The translations under genes and the position numbers were made by a program. A stretch of 37,659 nucleotides of DNA from assembly GCA_900128565.1 (NCBI GenBank), contig LT635939.1, positions 1-37,659 of the forward strand. The letters are read 5' to 3'. Below are positions 8,051 to 18,305 of the stretch, one piece after another. The stretch's first letter is position 1. Every line of letters begins with the position of its first letter. Source of the DNA: Stramenopiles sp. TOSAG23-6 (taxonomy: Eukaryota; Sar). The notes under the pieces are model-generated. The model ran no database searches. It saw nothing but the letters and a program-made list of their open reading frames with translations, and was not told where the DNA came from.

Positions 8051-11000
8051 TTACGTAATTTTCATTTTTTTTAATCTGTCAAACTCTAACCTCCACTTTT
8101 CATTATGAATCACACGAGTATCCACCCAATCGTTGAAACCAGAGTCTTCCTCATCCATTACATCACATAATTGTAATAAAACACGAGGTTTCAGCATCGT
8201 TTTATTACTATTGTTACATTCTATTTTATTCGCATTCATCAGGTGTAATATATATGAAAGTAATTTATACTGTTTTTTACTATACATATTATCCTCATTA
8301 GTAGTAGTAGTAGTGCAAGCTAATTTTTCACCATCACTTGCTATTGCATGATCATTTGATAGACCTGCTTCATTCATAAATACACTCAAACGATTCATTT
8401 TCCTATTCTTATATTCTTTTTGTAAAAAATCAATTGATGTAAAGTCATAGACATCACAATCATTCAATTGATAAAGACTATCATCACCATTATCATCATT
8501 ATCATCATTGACATCATTCAATAACACGTGTAATAATGCATTCCAAGATAAAGCTGACGGAGAAATATGACACAAATACAAATAAGAAAATATTTCTATT
8601 GCATAACGAGAGCATTGAGCATTATATATCATTAACGTGAACATTTCACTTGTTGCATTACCATTTTTTACCAATTCGAAAAAAAAAGTATGGGCAAATT
8701 TTCTACCCCACCCATTAGACCCAGCTACATGCAATAATTCACTTATTTTTTTCGTACGATTTTTTTGTAATAAAATTAAGGTCGATGATAAAACTGGTTC
8801 ATGATGTAAATCAAGTATCCTTCTATTTCTATCATCTACAATAAATTTTGTAGAAGACAGTACAGATGGATCAATAGAAGTATATTTTTCTAATCTCAAA
8901 GCTACAGCAGTTGCTTTCTCATACTCCCCCCATAAACAAAAATTATGTATTATTGTATTGTATGTCATACAATCGTATATCGAATATTTTGTTAATAACC
9001 TATACAGTCGTCGAATGTCACGATCTAAAAAACACGAATTCGCCATTATTTGACATAAAATTGAGTTACATTCATTATTTTTTACCATTCGATCAAAGAA
9101 TTTCCAAGCCTCTTTTCGTGCATAAAAGTCAGTTGATGTAGTATGACTTGCACCTTGTAAATCACTACTACCGAGTAATACGGACAGTTTTGTGCTCTGC
9201 CATACGAGAATATCATCCTTTGTATTTCGTGTCTTTCGTATATTTCGTATATTTTTATTTTGTTTTGTACTAACATTAAGTATACCAAACATTTCCTTAA
9301 TATAATAATCATAATTATGTATATTTTCCATATTTGTAATCTCCTCTTTCATAATTCCGGTATTATCATTACCAATATTATCATTACCAACAGTACTATT
9401 TTTTNCTANTTTNTTNTTTTNTTTTCCTCATCAAAAAAAGATTGAAAATTGCGATATCCATCACGTAGACATGTTTGTTCCACTGCATCCAATAATAAAT
9501 CATGTACTAGATATTCACTTGGTATATTTTTTTCACAATGAAAAAATAATTGTATTGCAATCTTTCCAGAGGGAGAGGTTTCAATTATATCAATAACATC
9601 ATCAAATACATTGTTTTCACTTTTTTCGTGTTTTTTATATGAAATAGTAGAGTTTAACATTGCACTATAATATTGAAAAATTTGATTTTGAATTTGTTGA
9701 ATATATTTTGGTGTACTTCTCGTTTTCATTAAATCATGCCCTGTTGTACCTAATATACCTAGTAATTCATTTATTAATATTTTTCTATAATAATTCATCG
9801 AATTTGGTATATATTGCAATTGTATCGCGGCATCTAAATATTTACTATTTTCAAAATTGGAAAATGTATTATTTTCGGAAAAAATAGGGTTGATCGTATT
9901 TTGTTGATATTCTTTGGCAGTTTTGTATCTACCTTCAAAATACATTCTCATTAAAACAGTTGCAAAAAATCTTGCATCATTTTGTATAGTAGGTATTCTT
10001 TTTTGCAGTTTTTGTAATATATTAGATGCTTGCAATGAAGTAATACATGCATTTGTATGAAGCATATTATAATATATATCATTATTATTACTATTATTAT
10101 TACCATAAGTAGTATTTTGCGTATTTAAAATCAGAAATTTTTCAAATAAATTCCATAATCGAAATTGATATTTTAATCGATTTGACCAACATCCTTCGAT
10201 GTGATCATAGTTACCAGGTATCCATTCCTTCGAAGAAGGTAAACTATTGCTATACTCACTCCAACGTGGATATACACTTTTTTCTAATAATTTCTGTACG
10301 GCTGAATTTCTCAACTTATTAATTTCAATACTTTGCATTTTTACATTCTTTTCAGGTTCACAAATATTTAATAAATAATCTGTATATGAATTTGGTATAG
10401 CAGCCATATTCTGACCAACAACAAAAGCACCTGATAGATCCCCATTAACAATTAATAATTCTAATAAATAGTTATAGACTTCAGTCGATAGAAATGATCC
10501 ACGTTCAGACACGAAATATTGTATGTTTTTTTGTGTTGATTCGAAATCATGTAACAAAGCTTTTAAACGGTAGTGAAGAATTGTTGCAGAAACATCAAAA
10601 TTCAGTTGAGTGGATCGATTCATATTTGATATAGGCTGCATTAAATGTGAATGGTCATAAAACATATTTTCAGCTTCAACACAACTTAAGCCGGAAAATT
10701 GAATATTTTCTGTATGAGATGAATACAAATCACGAAATCTCCTTTTTTTTGTGTTCGATAAAAATTGACAAAAACCCTTTGACATATACAAAATCTTATT
10801 TTTCTTATTTTCTACAGGATTATGTAAAAATTGCAAAAGAAATTGCATTCTCTCCATCGATATCTGTTGACGCATTTGTACTTGTGGCATATTTCGTCTT
10901 CGATTTTGTTTTTGTGTCATATTTCGTGTTTTATCTTGTACTCGCTTTTGTATATTCAAAATAGCTCTTTCCACATCAATGACTTTATTAGTATTCATTG

Positions 11001-12411
11001 CATGCATTATAGTATTACAAGCATGAATATATTCACCACGAATAAGACATTCTTCAATAAACCAACGATTTGAACTATTATTTGTAAAAGTCAATATTTT
11101 AGACACAATGGATTCATTGTGTTTTTTTAATTGTTTTTGTCTTTTCAATGTTTTTTGTTTTTTCAAGTGTTTTTGTTTTATTAAGTTTTTTTCACATAAA
11201 GTACTTTTTAGATTTTCTTGATTCATCACTATATGTTGTGTAATATCATTTATATTACTATATGTACTTAGTACCAAATTAGAGTGTATCTCATTCACAA
11301 CATTACTCGTGTTTTGTAAATGGTTAAATACATGTTTTGTACGAAATATTTCGTGTTTGGAGGTAGGTAGACATTTTTTATAGTTAGTACTATTTACCAA
11401 GTACATTAATCTATCTGTTTGAGTTGTTTCATTTACAATATTTTGAGAGATCTTTTGAATACCATCATCATACATTTGTTTTAACTCATCAAAATTACCA
11501 TTATTGTATAATAATGAAGCTAAAATTTTTTTACCGTGTAAATCTAACTGTAAACCATTTGTATTTGTAGTTATATTTGCTACTTGAAGTGACTGTAAAG
11601 CAGATTCTTTAGCACACAAAGTCATCATCGCAGTACATAATTTACTATCTATAATTCTATTCATTTTGTTTCGTTTTGCATCTTTTTTTCTATATTCTTG
11701 TTGTGTATCAAGTGCAAGTAAAGAATAATACAAATCAAGCGATTGATTCTTTCGACCTGTTTCGTATAAATCATGTATACGCTTCCGTCTTAACTCAGCA
11801 ACAAAGCCTTTATTCGATAATGCATATAAGCAAGATCTTATCCATTTTGTTCCTGATGTATATTTCTGAAATATTTGTGGTGACCCGTTCAAAAATATAG
11901 GAGAGTTTTTAGAATAGTCTTTTGTTTGTTTCAATTCTTTTACGAGCTTCGCTGCTATATTTTTCTCTCCTTCAATGACACAGTGGACAATTGACTCCAA
12001 ATAGCATTGGGAACTTATATCTATTGATCTATCTTTCATATGTTGAAGTATATTTAAAGCATCGGATGCACTGTCACAGTGTTGTAGTATAATAGCACAC
12101 TCATCAACTGACACTTGACCACTGATGATTGTTTCCAAGACTTCACCATGAACTTTCAAAAACGCATGCCTATCATATTTAGTATCACCCTGTTCAATTA
12201 TATTTTGCACCCGAATAGCTGATGGAGACATTCGACGACATCTCCATATAGGCAGGGATGATTGTGTATGAGTACTAAACCTTTTACCAACCAACAAACA
12301 TCCTTGTGTCACTACTCGTTTAGTTGCTGAATATCGTTGAGAAAATACTGGAAAAACTGAAGAAGTGTGAAACACAGAGTGTGCAGATGTTTTCAATATC
12401 CATTGAGACAT
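8051..12411 (-). CDS. Large PPR-like, probably mitochondrial RNA-binding protein
   Basis: Two minus-strand frames (12411-9406 and about 9403-8051) join across an N-rich T tract (9405-9421) into one gene of roughly 1450 codons. The lower frame is open upstream of its first ATG right up to the Ns, which supports one gene. The N-terminus (MSQWILKTSAHSVFHTSSVF, then QRYSATKRVV) is basic, Ser/Thr-rich and nearly free of acids, as in a mitochondrial presequence. The body is helical, with PPR-type 35-residue pairs most visible near the C-terminus (CMTYNTIIHNF then CLWGEYEKATAVALRLEK) and in the first 150 residues (DECAIILQHCDSASDALNIL). Repeats are degenerate and interrupted by Asn/Lys low-complexity inserts. 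PPR proteins bind organelle transcripts for processing, stability or translation (family knowledge); the target here is unknown. It shares the 140-290 bp upstream spacer with the divergent OB-fold gene. Confidence 0.7.
9405..9421. other. Ambiguous-base stretch splitting the PPR gene
   Basis: N bases at 9405, 9409, 9413, 9416 and 9421 lie in a T-rich run (a Lys-rich stretch on the sense strand). The reading frame changes across it, most likely because of uncertain homopolymer length. Confidence 0.8.
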
Positions 12412-12551
12412 AGCAATATTCTACACAGGTAAAAGCCTGGCGTATATCATCAAATAAAACACCATCGATGGAACTATTTAGTTTGTGTTGTTTGTGTGTT
12501 ACTCAAATTCAGAGTTTCTAAACGTATAACACTACAACGACGACGACACGT

Positions 12552-15269
12552 GTGTGTAGCATCGGAAAAACACGAAATCTAACTCTAAAAAAATTTGAAT
12601 TCGAAAATTTTTTTTTGATGTGTGCTCCTCTCCGACTCCGACTCCGAGAGTGTAAAAAAGTTCTCTTTTCTTCCCGCGCTCTTTTACCAAATAAGGAAAT
12701 GACGAAACAAAGTACACAATTAGATGATACTATTCGCTTTGGAAAAATATCATCACTTTGGGGTGATATTAAACAGGACAAAGATAGTGTCGTTCTTCAA
12801 GTGGTGAGTCTTCATCGATTCCTACAAGACGACAGATTTGAAGCCCGAACCGGCAGAGTAGTAAGTGAAGAAGATAGCGATGGCTACGATATTGTTCTTA
12901 GTGATGGTATTTCGAAGACAAAATGTCTCTTGAATCCATCGTTGAATAATTTGGTTCATTCTGGTGCACTTCAAAAGCACTACTTTATTACAGTTGGAAA
13001 ACGTTCACTTCACTATGATGAATTAAGTAGTGATTTATCTTATCTTATTATCGATGAAATCATAAAACTACAGTATGATACTTGTGTCCGGTTTGCCCAA
13101 CACAATAATTTTCAAAGAAATCAAACCAATGATGAAAACTCTAAAAATATGAATAAACCAAATAGTTGCAGTACAGCAATTTCTCAATCAAGTAAAACTA
13201 ATGACAAAGGTTTAAACGTTTCAAAATATATCAAATGGTTCAAGACTGATGAAAAACTAATTACAAAACCACTAATACCAGATCGTCCATATTACCTTCA
13301 CTTACATTGCAATACTGTTGAGCTTACTCAACGGGAACACCAATTCAATCCTGAAAAATTATTTTTACGTTCGTCTCAAGTAAAAAAAGTTGCAAGTGGT
13401 GGTATAGAAGAAAGGCTACTTGAAGCTGCTAGAAATGGTAAAGGAAGAGGTTTCACATGTAAACCTATTTTTGGTGTCATTCAACGTAAAGGTTCTATCG
13501 TGCATTATGGTGATGTCACGAAACATCATGCTTTTCCTTTTTTTTGCAAACTTTGGATTTCGGATTTTCGTGTTGATAAAACTGAAGCTCATCGTACGAT
13601 TCAAGTTAATTTATGGGGAAGACTTTGTCTTGAGTATCATGCCTCACTTTTTGAAGGTGATTGTATTATGTTGACTGGTTGGACAACGAGAACCTATAGG
13701 CAAACTGGAAATTTAGAAATTCATTTAAATAGTCGAAACTGTAGTCGGTTTCGTTTAGAAAACTCTGACCCAAATTGTGAAAAAAGACAACCAGGAAGAC
13801 TTTATTTATTATCAACACGACCACGCTCAAGAGCAAAAGTCAGAGCTATCGATGATCGAGGTGGAGATCAATTACTGCGTAGATTAGAGAATAGAGGTAA
13901 TGTACGAAAATTAGTACGAGATTCAAAAATGTGTAATAGTTTGTACATTTCAACATTATGTAATAAGGAATTTTTTCATTTTATCGGAGTTTTACGTTTT
14001 GTTGGTGATATTTCACGTTTTAAATTTCAAAATGGATTCAAATTATTTCGGTGGATAAAATTAAGGGATTTTCACTCAACTAGAGAAATTTCTATACTTG
14101 TGCAAAATACTTCACAAATTCAAGTATTTTCCTCTTTACGTGTTGGAGCAGTTTTTTTCATGAGTAATCTTCAGAGTCGTGTGAATAGAAAAAACGGTGA
14201 TGGTGATTTCCGTAATGAAGTGATGAGTTGTATGGCACATACCTCAGAATATACTGAAATGTGTTTAATATCTAATTGGAATGAATGTCGACGCGTCGCA
14301 TTTCCTGGTTCACTTTACCCAAGTCTTTTGACAAAGCTGCCTGAATATGGAGATAATCTTCGTTGTTCATCTAAAATAAACCCGAAGCAATCTAAGGGTA
14401 GCACTGATAATACTACAAAGGATAAAAATGATTTTTCTACTATACAAAATGATTCGGCTGGTTTTATTGTAATGAAGACATTTTATAGTTGGATAGTACA
14501 ACAACAAAAATATCCGCAAATGAAGATTATTTCGTGTGTAAAGAGTAAAACTTCGTCAATTGGTGGACAATTTTTATCCTTTGGTAGATATATACATAAT
14601 GATGATGATGATGATGATGATGAAAATACTACTGATAATGAATTGTTAGATCAATATAAACAAGAAATGTGGAGAAACCATTTTTCATTACCGGGTACTT
14701 TACAAGAATTATATTCAATGTGGTGTTTTGGAAAACCTGAATTTATTCCATTAGATGATCTTAATATGCACAAAGAAAAGCTACATATTAATGAATGCAA
14801 ATATTTCGTCTGCAAGGTAGTATGTAATGGTTTTCAAGTATTGAGTTCATCACAACAGAAAAAAAAATCAAAAAAAAAAAGAAAACGAAGTGATGAAAAA
14901 AATACACGGAATGAGTATACGATAAAAATGGAAGTAGTACCTATCAATGATACAATTCATGACAATAAGAATAATATTTTATTAAATGTTGTATATAACC
15001 AAATCGCTACTGCACGAAAAAACTTACACTCAGATCTTCGTAAAACTGATAAATCCTTTATGCCCCGTGGTATTATAAGTACTGTATTACCACCGGATAG
15101 CCTATCATTGAAAGAGTGGCAAGAGGTAAGTTTAGCAGCTACACAGGATAGTTCTATTTCGTTACTGAATGACTACACTCGAAATTTAAAATTGAAAATA
15201 TTGATTGAATGTTTTCGGTTATCATCGGATGAGTGTTGTTCTACAGCCATTGCTGCATATAATATATAA
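12552..15269 (+). CDS. Multi-OB-fold ssDNA-binding protein, RPA1/RADX-like
   Basis: A 905-codon frame. From about residue 50 it resembles an RPA1 N-terminal OB fold (SDGISKTKCLLNPSLNNLVH, then ALQKHYFITVGKR and YLIIDEI). A second OB-like unit spans about 324-402 (FPFFCKLWISDFRVDK, IQVNLWGRLC, LFEGDCIMLTGW, LEIHLNSRN) and a third about 460-545 (FHFIGVLRFVGDISRF, then WIKLRDF). Strand-D tryptophan/glycine and F-x-G-D features match RPA70-type or RADX-type folds that hold single-stranded DNA. I see no CxxC zinc ribbon like that of RPA1 DBD-C, so this is more likely an RPA-related paralogue than RPA1 itself. The C-terminus has acidic (GAT)n and Lys-rich inserts. The start is uncertain: MTKQSTQLDD at 12699 begins the conserved part, and the 49 residues before it may be leader sequence or a basic targeting peptide (CAPLRLRLRECKK). 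Confidence 0.65.
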   Translation: MCSIGKTRNLTLKKFEFENFFLMCAPLRLRLRECKKVLFSSRALLPNKEMTKQSTQLDDTIRFGKISSLWGDIKQDKDSVVLQVVSLHRFLQDDRFEARTGRVVSEEDSDGYDIVLSDGISKTKCLLNPSLNNLVHSGALQKHYFITVGKRSLHYDELSSDLSYLIIDEIIKLQYDTCVRFAQHNNFQRNQTNDENSKNMNKPNSCSTAISQSSKTNDKGLNVSKYIKWFKTDEKLITKPLIPDRPYYLHLHCNTVELTQREHQFNPEKLFLRSSQVKKVASGGIEERLLEAARNGKGRGFTCKPIFGVIQRKGSIVHYGDVTKHHAFPFFCKLWISDFRVDKTEAHRTIQVNLWGRLCLEYHASLFEGDCIMLTGWTTRTYRQTGNLEIHLNSRNCSRFRLENSDPNCEKRQPGRLYLLSTRPRSRAKVRAIDDRGGDQLLRRLENRGNVRKLVRDSKMCNSLYISTLCNKEFFHFIGVLRFVGDISRFKFQNGFKLFRWIKLRDFHSTREISILVQNTSQIQVFSSLRVGAVFFMSNLQSRVNRKNGDGDFRNEVMSCMAHTSEYTEMCLISNWNECRRVAFPGSLYPSLLTKLPEYGDNLRCSSKINPKQSKGSTDNTTKDKNDFSTIQNDSAGFIVMKTFYSWIVQQQKYPQMKIISCVKSKTSSIGGQFLSFGRYIHNDDDDDDDENTTDNELLDQYKQEMWRNHFSLPGTLQELYSMWCFGKPEFIPLDDLNMHKEKLHINECKYFVCKVVCNGFQVLSSSQQKKKSKKKRKRSDEKNTRNEYTIKMEVVPINDTIHDNKNNILLNVVYNQIATARKNLHSDLRKTDKSFMPRGIISTVLPPDSLSLKEWQEVSLAATQDSSISLLNDYTRNLKLKILIECFRLSSDECCSTAIAAYNI
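14601..14622 (+). repeat. (GAT)n microsatellite
   Basis: Seven GAT triplets encode an acidic loop in the OB-fold protein. A similar run ends the LYR-AlgH gene. Confidence 0.9.
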
Positions 15270-15397
15270 TAAGTGTTGTATACTATATAAGTATATATTG
15301 TATATATTCAAATGTATAATTTGATTGATATATAGCTTGTAATGAAAGAAATTTATGAGTGTTATAATACTATTCAATAAAATATGATATAGTAGAT

Positions 15398-17929
15398 TTA
15401 TTTTTTTTCTAAAAGTATATCGGAATTATTTACAATGTTTTTAATAAACTGTTTTGCATTGAGTTTTTTAGAGATTGCCGAAGGTGGCTGTTTGGTAGAA
15501 AGATTTGTATAATGTACCTCATCAGAGCTTTGAACTATATTTTTTATAAACTTTTTTGCATCATTCTTCTGTTTGCGTACTATCTGTTCATGATCAATGT
15601 GTTTAGAGTTTTCATGGGTTTTATGTGCACTATCTTTATATTTTATACTCGATGATGTATTATTTTTATGTGTCTTACCTTCTGTGAGATTCATAGCAGC
15701 TTCTTTCCGTCTTTTTGTTATTGCTTCATGTTCAATTTTTAGTTTTTCTCTTTTTTCGATTATTTTCTGCAATTCTCTTTGATGCGATGCATCATTTTTC
15801 ATTGTTTCCTTCTTATTGTGTACTGCAGATAGTAGTACAGCTTCGTGGTCTTGTTGTGCTTTGCGTATTAGAGCCTCGTTTTCTTTTTCTATTTTTTTCA
15901 TTGCTATATCGTGGTTTGATTTTGCTCTGCGTGCTACTAGTATGTTATCTTCTTTCAATTTTTTTTCATTGGATACAGTTTCTTTATAATCAATATGCAT
16001 CAATTCACTCAAACTTTGTTTATGTTTTTGTGATGATGAGTAATTTAAACGTGTATTGGTAACTTCTTTCGTTTCTTTTGTTGTAGCTTCTTTCGCCAGT
16101 GTTGCATTGGATGCAGTATCTTTATAACCAATATGCATCAATTCACTCAAACTTTGTTTATGTTTTTGTGATGATGAATAATTTAAACGTGTATTAGTAA
16201 CTTCTGTTGTTTCTTTCGTTCTAGCTTCTTTCGCCAGTGTTGCATTGGATACAGTATCTTTATAACCAATATGCATCAATTCACTCAAACTTTGTTTATG
16301 TTTTTGTGATGATGAATAATTTAAACGTGTATTAGTAACTTCTGTTGTTTCTTTCGTTCTAGCTTGTTTCATGTGATTTATCTTCGTAACTTCAATAACA
16401 GCTTGTGTAGAAATTGCTTCTGCCTCCGCCGCGCTCTTCTCTGCTAATTTAGCTTGTTTCATTGCATTAATCTTTGCAGCGTCAACAAAAACTTGTTTTG
16501 CGATTGCTTTTGCCTCCCCAGCTCTATTGGCTGCTAATTCAGCTTGTTTTATTGCATTAATCTTTGCAACATCAATGACAGCTTGTTTTGCGATTGCTTT
16601 TGCCTCCGTAGCTCTGTTGGCTACTAATTTAGCTTGTTTTATTACATTTGTCTTTGCAACATCAATGACAGCTTGTTTTGCGATTGCTTTTGCCTCCGCA
16701 GCTCTATTGGCTGCTAATTTAGCTTGTTTTAGTGCTTTATGTATTCTTTCTATTACTAGCAAACCCTCAGTTGCATGCTTTACTTTTAGTTTTACCTTTT
16801 CCTTTTTAAGGATGTTCCAACCATACTTTGCATTTTTGATAATTTCTTCTCTGCACTTCATTATACACACCCATTTTCGTTGTCTACTTTTAGTAAATTT
16901 AGTTTTATGTTGCCACGAAGAATTTTTGTTATTTATGGTATGAAAATTAATACCATAGTACCATTTATCATCATCATTATTCTTATTATTATCAAAATCA
17001 ATACTATTATGATATAAGGTCTTCCAGCAACATTCCCAATTCACAGTGTGAAAAATACTCTCATTACTAAAAATATCTAATGGTGAGTGATCAGCTTTGC
17101 GCCACCCATTAATATCAACTTGCATGATATGTGGAGGCTCATTACGACTTGTATTCTTTTCATTTGTTTTGTGCCATAAATAACGATTCGTAGATTTATC
17201 AAAAATCCATTTCTGATTTTCAAAAACGACGAAAAATTTTGATTTTTCAGGTAATAATTTTGTCAATGATTCTGGCAAATAATTCATCGCTTCAATAATA
17301 TTTGCTTTTGTTCCTTCATTTTCCCACCATGGTAGATGTTTAAGGCGTTCATAATATTTACTATTGAGAAAAGACAATCGCTGGATTGCAGGTAGTAAAA
17401 TTTTCCTAGAGTGGCCTATTTTTATTCCCAAAGTAGTCATTTCACTTTCATTGAGACCATCAAGACTTTCAAGTGTATGATAACCTGCTTCATACAAATG
17501 GTTGATATATGGATCCATACGTAAACGACGCATCCACAATATCACTTCTCCGTCAATAGGTTTAACCCTAACCCGAGTTTGTGGAATATATTTGTTTTTT
17601 GTGAAGTTTTCATTATTTCTTTTTACATCGGGCAAATTTTCGGGAGCATGATTTTTATACCCTATATTATTATTGGAAAACCAAAATCCAGTGTCTTTTG
17701 AAAACCATAAATGTTTCTTCTGTAATACCCTAGGATACTTACAACTATATTTGATATGTCCAACATTTCGTTCAAGTAAACTTTCAATGTTAACACCGTC
17801 AAGTGTATCTTTTCTGCAATTTTGGTGCAATCTTTTCTTACCTAGATTATTCATATTATCGTATTTGATTATATCTGACAATAAATGTACAAAGATATTA
17901 TATCTATGACAACTTCTAGTATTATACAC
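15398..17929 (-). CDS. SAM-domain protein with Ala/Lys coiled-coil repeats
   Basis: An 843-codon protein. A SAM domain lies at about residues 128-190: WMRRLRMDPYINHLYEAGY, then LDGLNESEMTTLGIKIGHSR and KILLPAIQRL, matching the five-helix signature including the L-x-x-LGI-x-x-GHR core. SAM domains mediate protein-protein polymerisation or scaffolding. Next comes an aromatic-rich region (FFVVFENQKWIFD, W-rich) of unknown fold. Then follow four 30-residue Ala/Lys repeats (AK-LAANRA-EAKAIAKQ type, surely helical coiled coil) and three 46-residue repeats (KETTEVTNTRLNYSSSQ, then KHKQSLSELMHIGYKDT). A charged coiled coil comes after, and the tail carries a duplicated motif FIKNIV-x-x-SD. No membrane segment is visible. 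The start is the first ATG; MNNLGKKRLHQ further in is an alternative. A scaffold role is inferred. It converges with the OB-fold gene 128 bp away. Confidence 0.75.
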   Translation of the reverse strand: MYNTRSCHRYNIFVHLLSDIIKYDNMNNLGKKRLHQNCRKDTLDGVNIESLLERNVGHIKYSCKYPRVLQKKHLWFSKDTGFWFSNNNIGYKNHAPENLPDVKRNNENFTKNKYIPQTRVRVKPIDGEVILWMRRLRMDPYINHLYEAGYHTLESLDGLNESEMTTLGIKIGHSRKILLPAIQRLSFLNSKYYERLKHLPWWENEGTKANIIEAMNYLPESLTKLLPEKSKFFVVFENQKWIFDKSTNRYLWHKTNEKNTSRNEPPHIMQVDINGWRKADHSPLDIFSNESIFHTVNWECCWKTLYHNSIDFDNNKNNDDDKWYYGINFHTINNKNSSWQHKTKFTKSRQRKWVCIMKCREEIIKNAKYGWNILKKEKVKLKVKHATEGLLVIERIHKALKQAKLAANRAAEAKAIAKQAVIDVAKTNVIKQAKLVANRATEAKAIAKQAVIDVAKINAIKQAELAANRAGEAKAIAKQVFVDAAKINAMKQAKLAEKSAAEAEAISTQAVIEVTKINHMKQARTKETTEVTNTRLNYSSSQKHKQSLSELMHIGYKDTVSNATLAKEARTKETTEVTNTRLNYSSSQKHKQSLSELMHIGYKDTASNATLAKEATTKETKEVTNTRLNYSSSQKHKQSLSELMHIDYKETVSNEKKLKEDNILVARRAKSNHDIAMKKIEKENEALIRKAQQDHEAVLLSAVHNKKETMKNDASHQRELQKIIEKREKLKIEHEAITKRRKEAAMNLTEGKTHKNNTSSSIKYKDSAHKTHENSKHIDHEQIVRKQKNDAKKFIKNIVQSSDEVHYTNLSTKQPPSAISKKLNAKQFIKNIVNNSDILLEKK
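15950..16363 (-). repeat. 138-bp tandem repeat, 3 copies, coding
   Basis: The anchor AAACTTTGTT recurs at 16011, 16149 and 16287 (period 138). Each unit encodes 46 residues including NTRLNYSSSQKHKQSLSELM. The two upper copies are almost identical and the lower one has diverged at its end, which points to recent duplication. Confidence 0.95.
16364..16723 (-). repeat. 90-bp tandem repeat, 4 copies, coding
   Basis: The anchor AGCTTGTTT recurs at 16361, 16451, 16541, 16631 and 16721, exactly every 90 bp. Each unit encodes a 30-residue Ala-rich helix (pattern A-K-L-A-A-N-R-A-x-E-A-K-A-I-A-K-Q). Copies are 70-95% alike by eye. Confidence 0.95.
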
Positions 17930-18305
17930 TATTCAAGTACATTGTTGAAGTATCCCAGAGCTCGAGTTAATTCTTCGCCAACACTGTCGTGCTTTCACTT
18001 TTTTTTATGGAAGCGTAATTAGGTATGAAGACGATTCTTTCAGAAAATCTTTCACTGTTTAAAAGCTGGTCTTTATTCCCATACAAGCTTATTTCTACAT
18101 TAAACTTTGCTTTTTCATTTATCAATGAAAACGCCTCCCCAACAAGATCTTTAGAAGAAGAAAAAACGAAAAAGGAAAAACGAAGGCAAGTTCCAAGGGA
18201 AACCGTCAAACGCGAAGGATCTCTGAAATCTCAAATCTCAAAATTCGAATTTTTGGATACGCTCTTTTTTTCATCCAACGGTATAAATAAAGGGTTACTA
18301 ATATA
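17930..18305. other. Divergent spacer (376 bp) with short overlapping frames
   Basis: It separates the SAM-domain gene (minus) from the charged coiled-coil gene (plus). A 93-codon plus frame (18025-18306) and an 80-codon minus frame (17967-18209) overlap each other; neither looks like a known protein. The plus frame ends in TAATG, sharing one base with the ATG of the next gene, so it may act as an upstream open reading frame. TATAAATA lies at 18282-18289, only 17 bp before that ATG. Confidence 0.45.

Noticed and set aside
8051-9352. Separate 433-residue gene beginning with its own ATG
   Set aside because: The frame stays open upstream of that ATG to the N-rich stretch, and the PPR-like character continues on both sides, so a single gene is more likely.
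15950-16723. CRISPR-like or satellite array
   Set aside because: Periods of 138 and 90 bp are multiples of three inside an open frame and encode regular helical units; there are no unique spacers.
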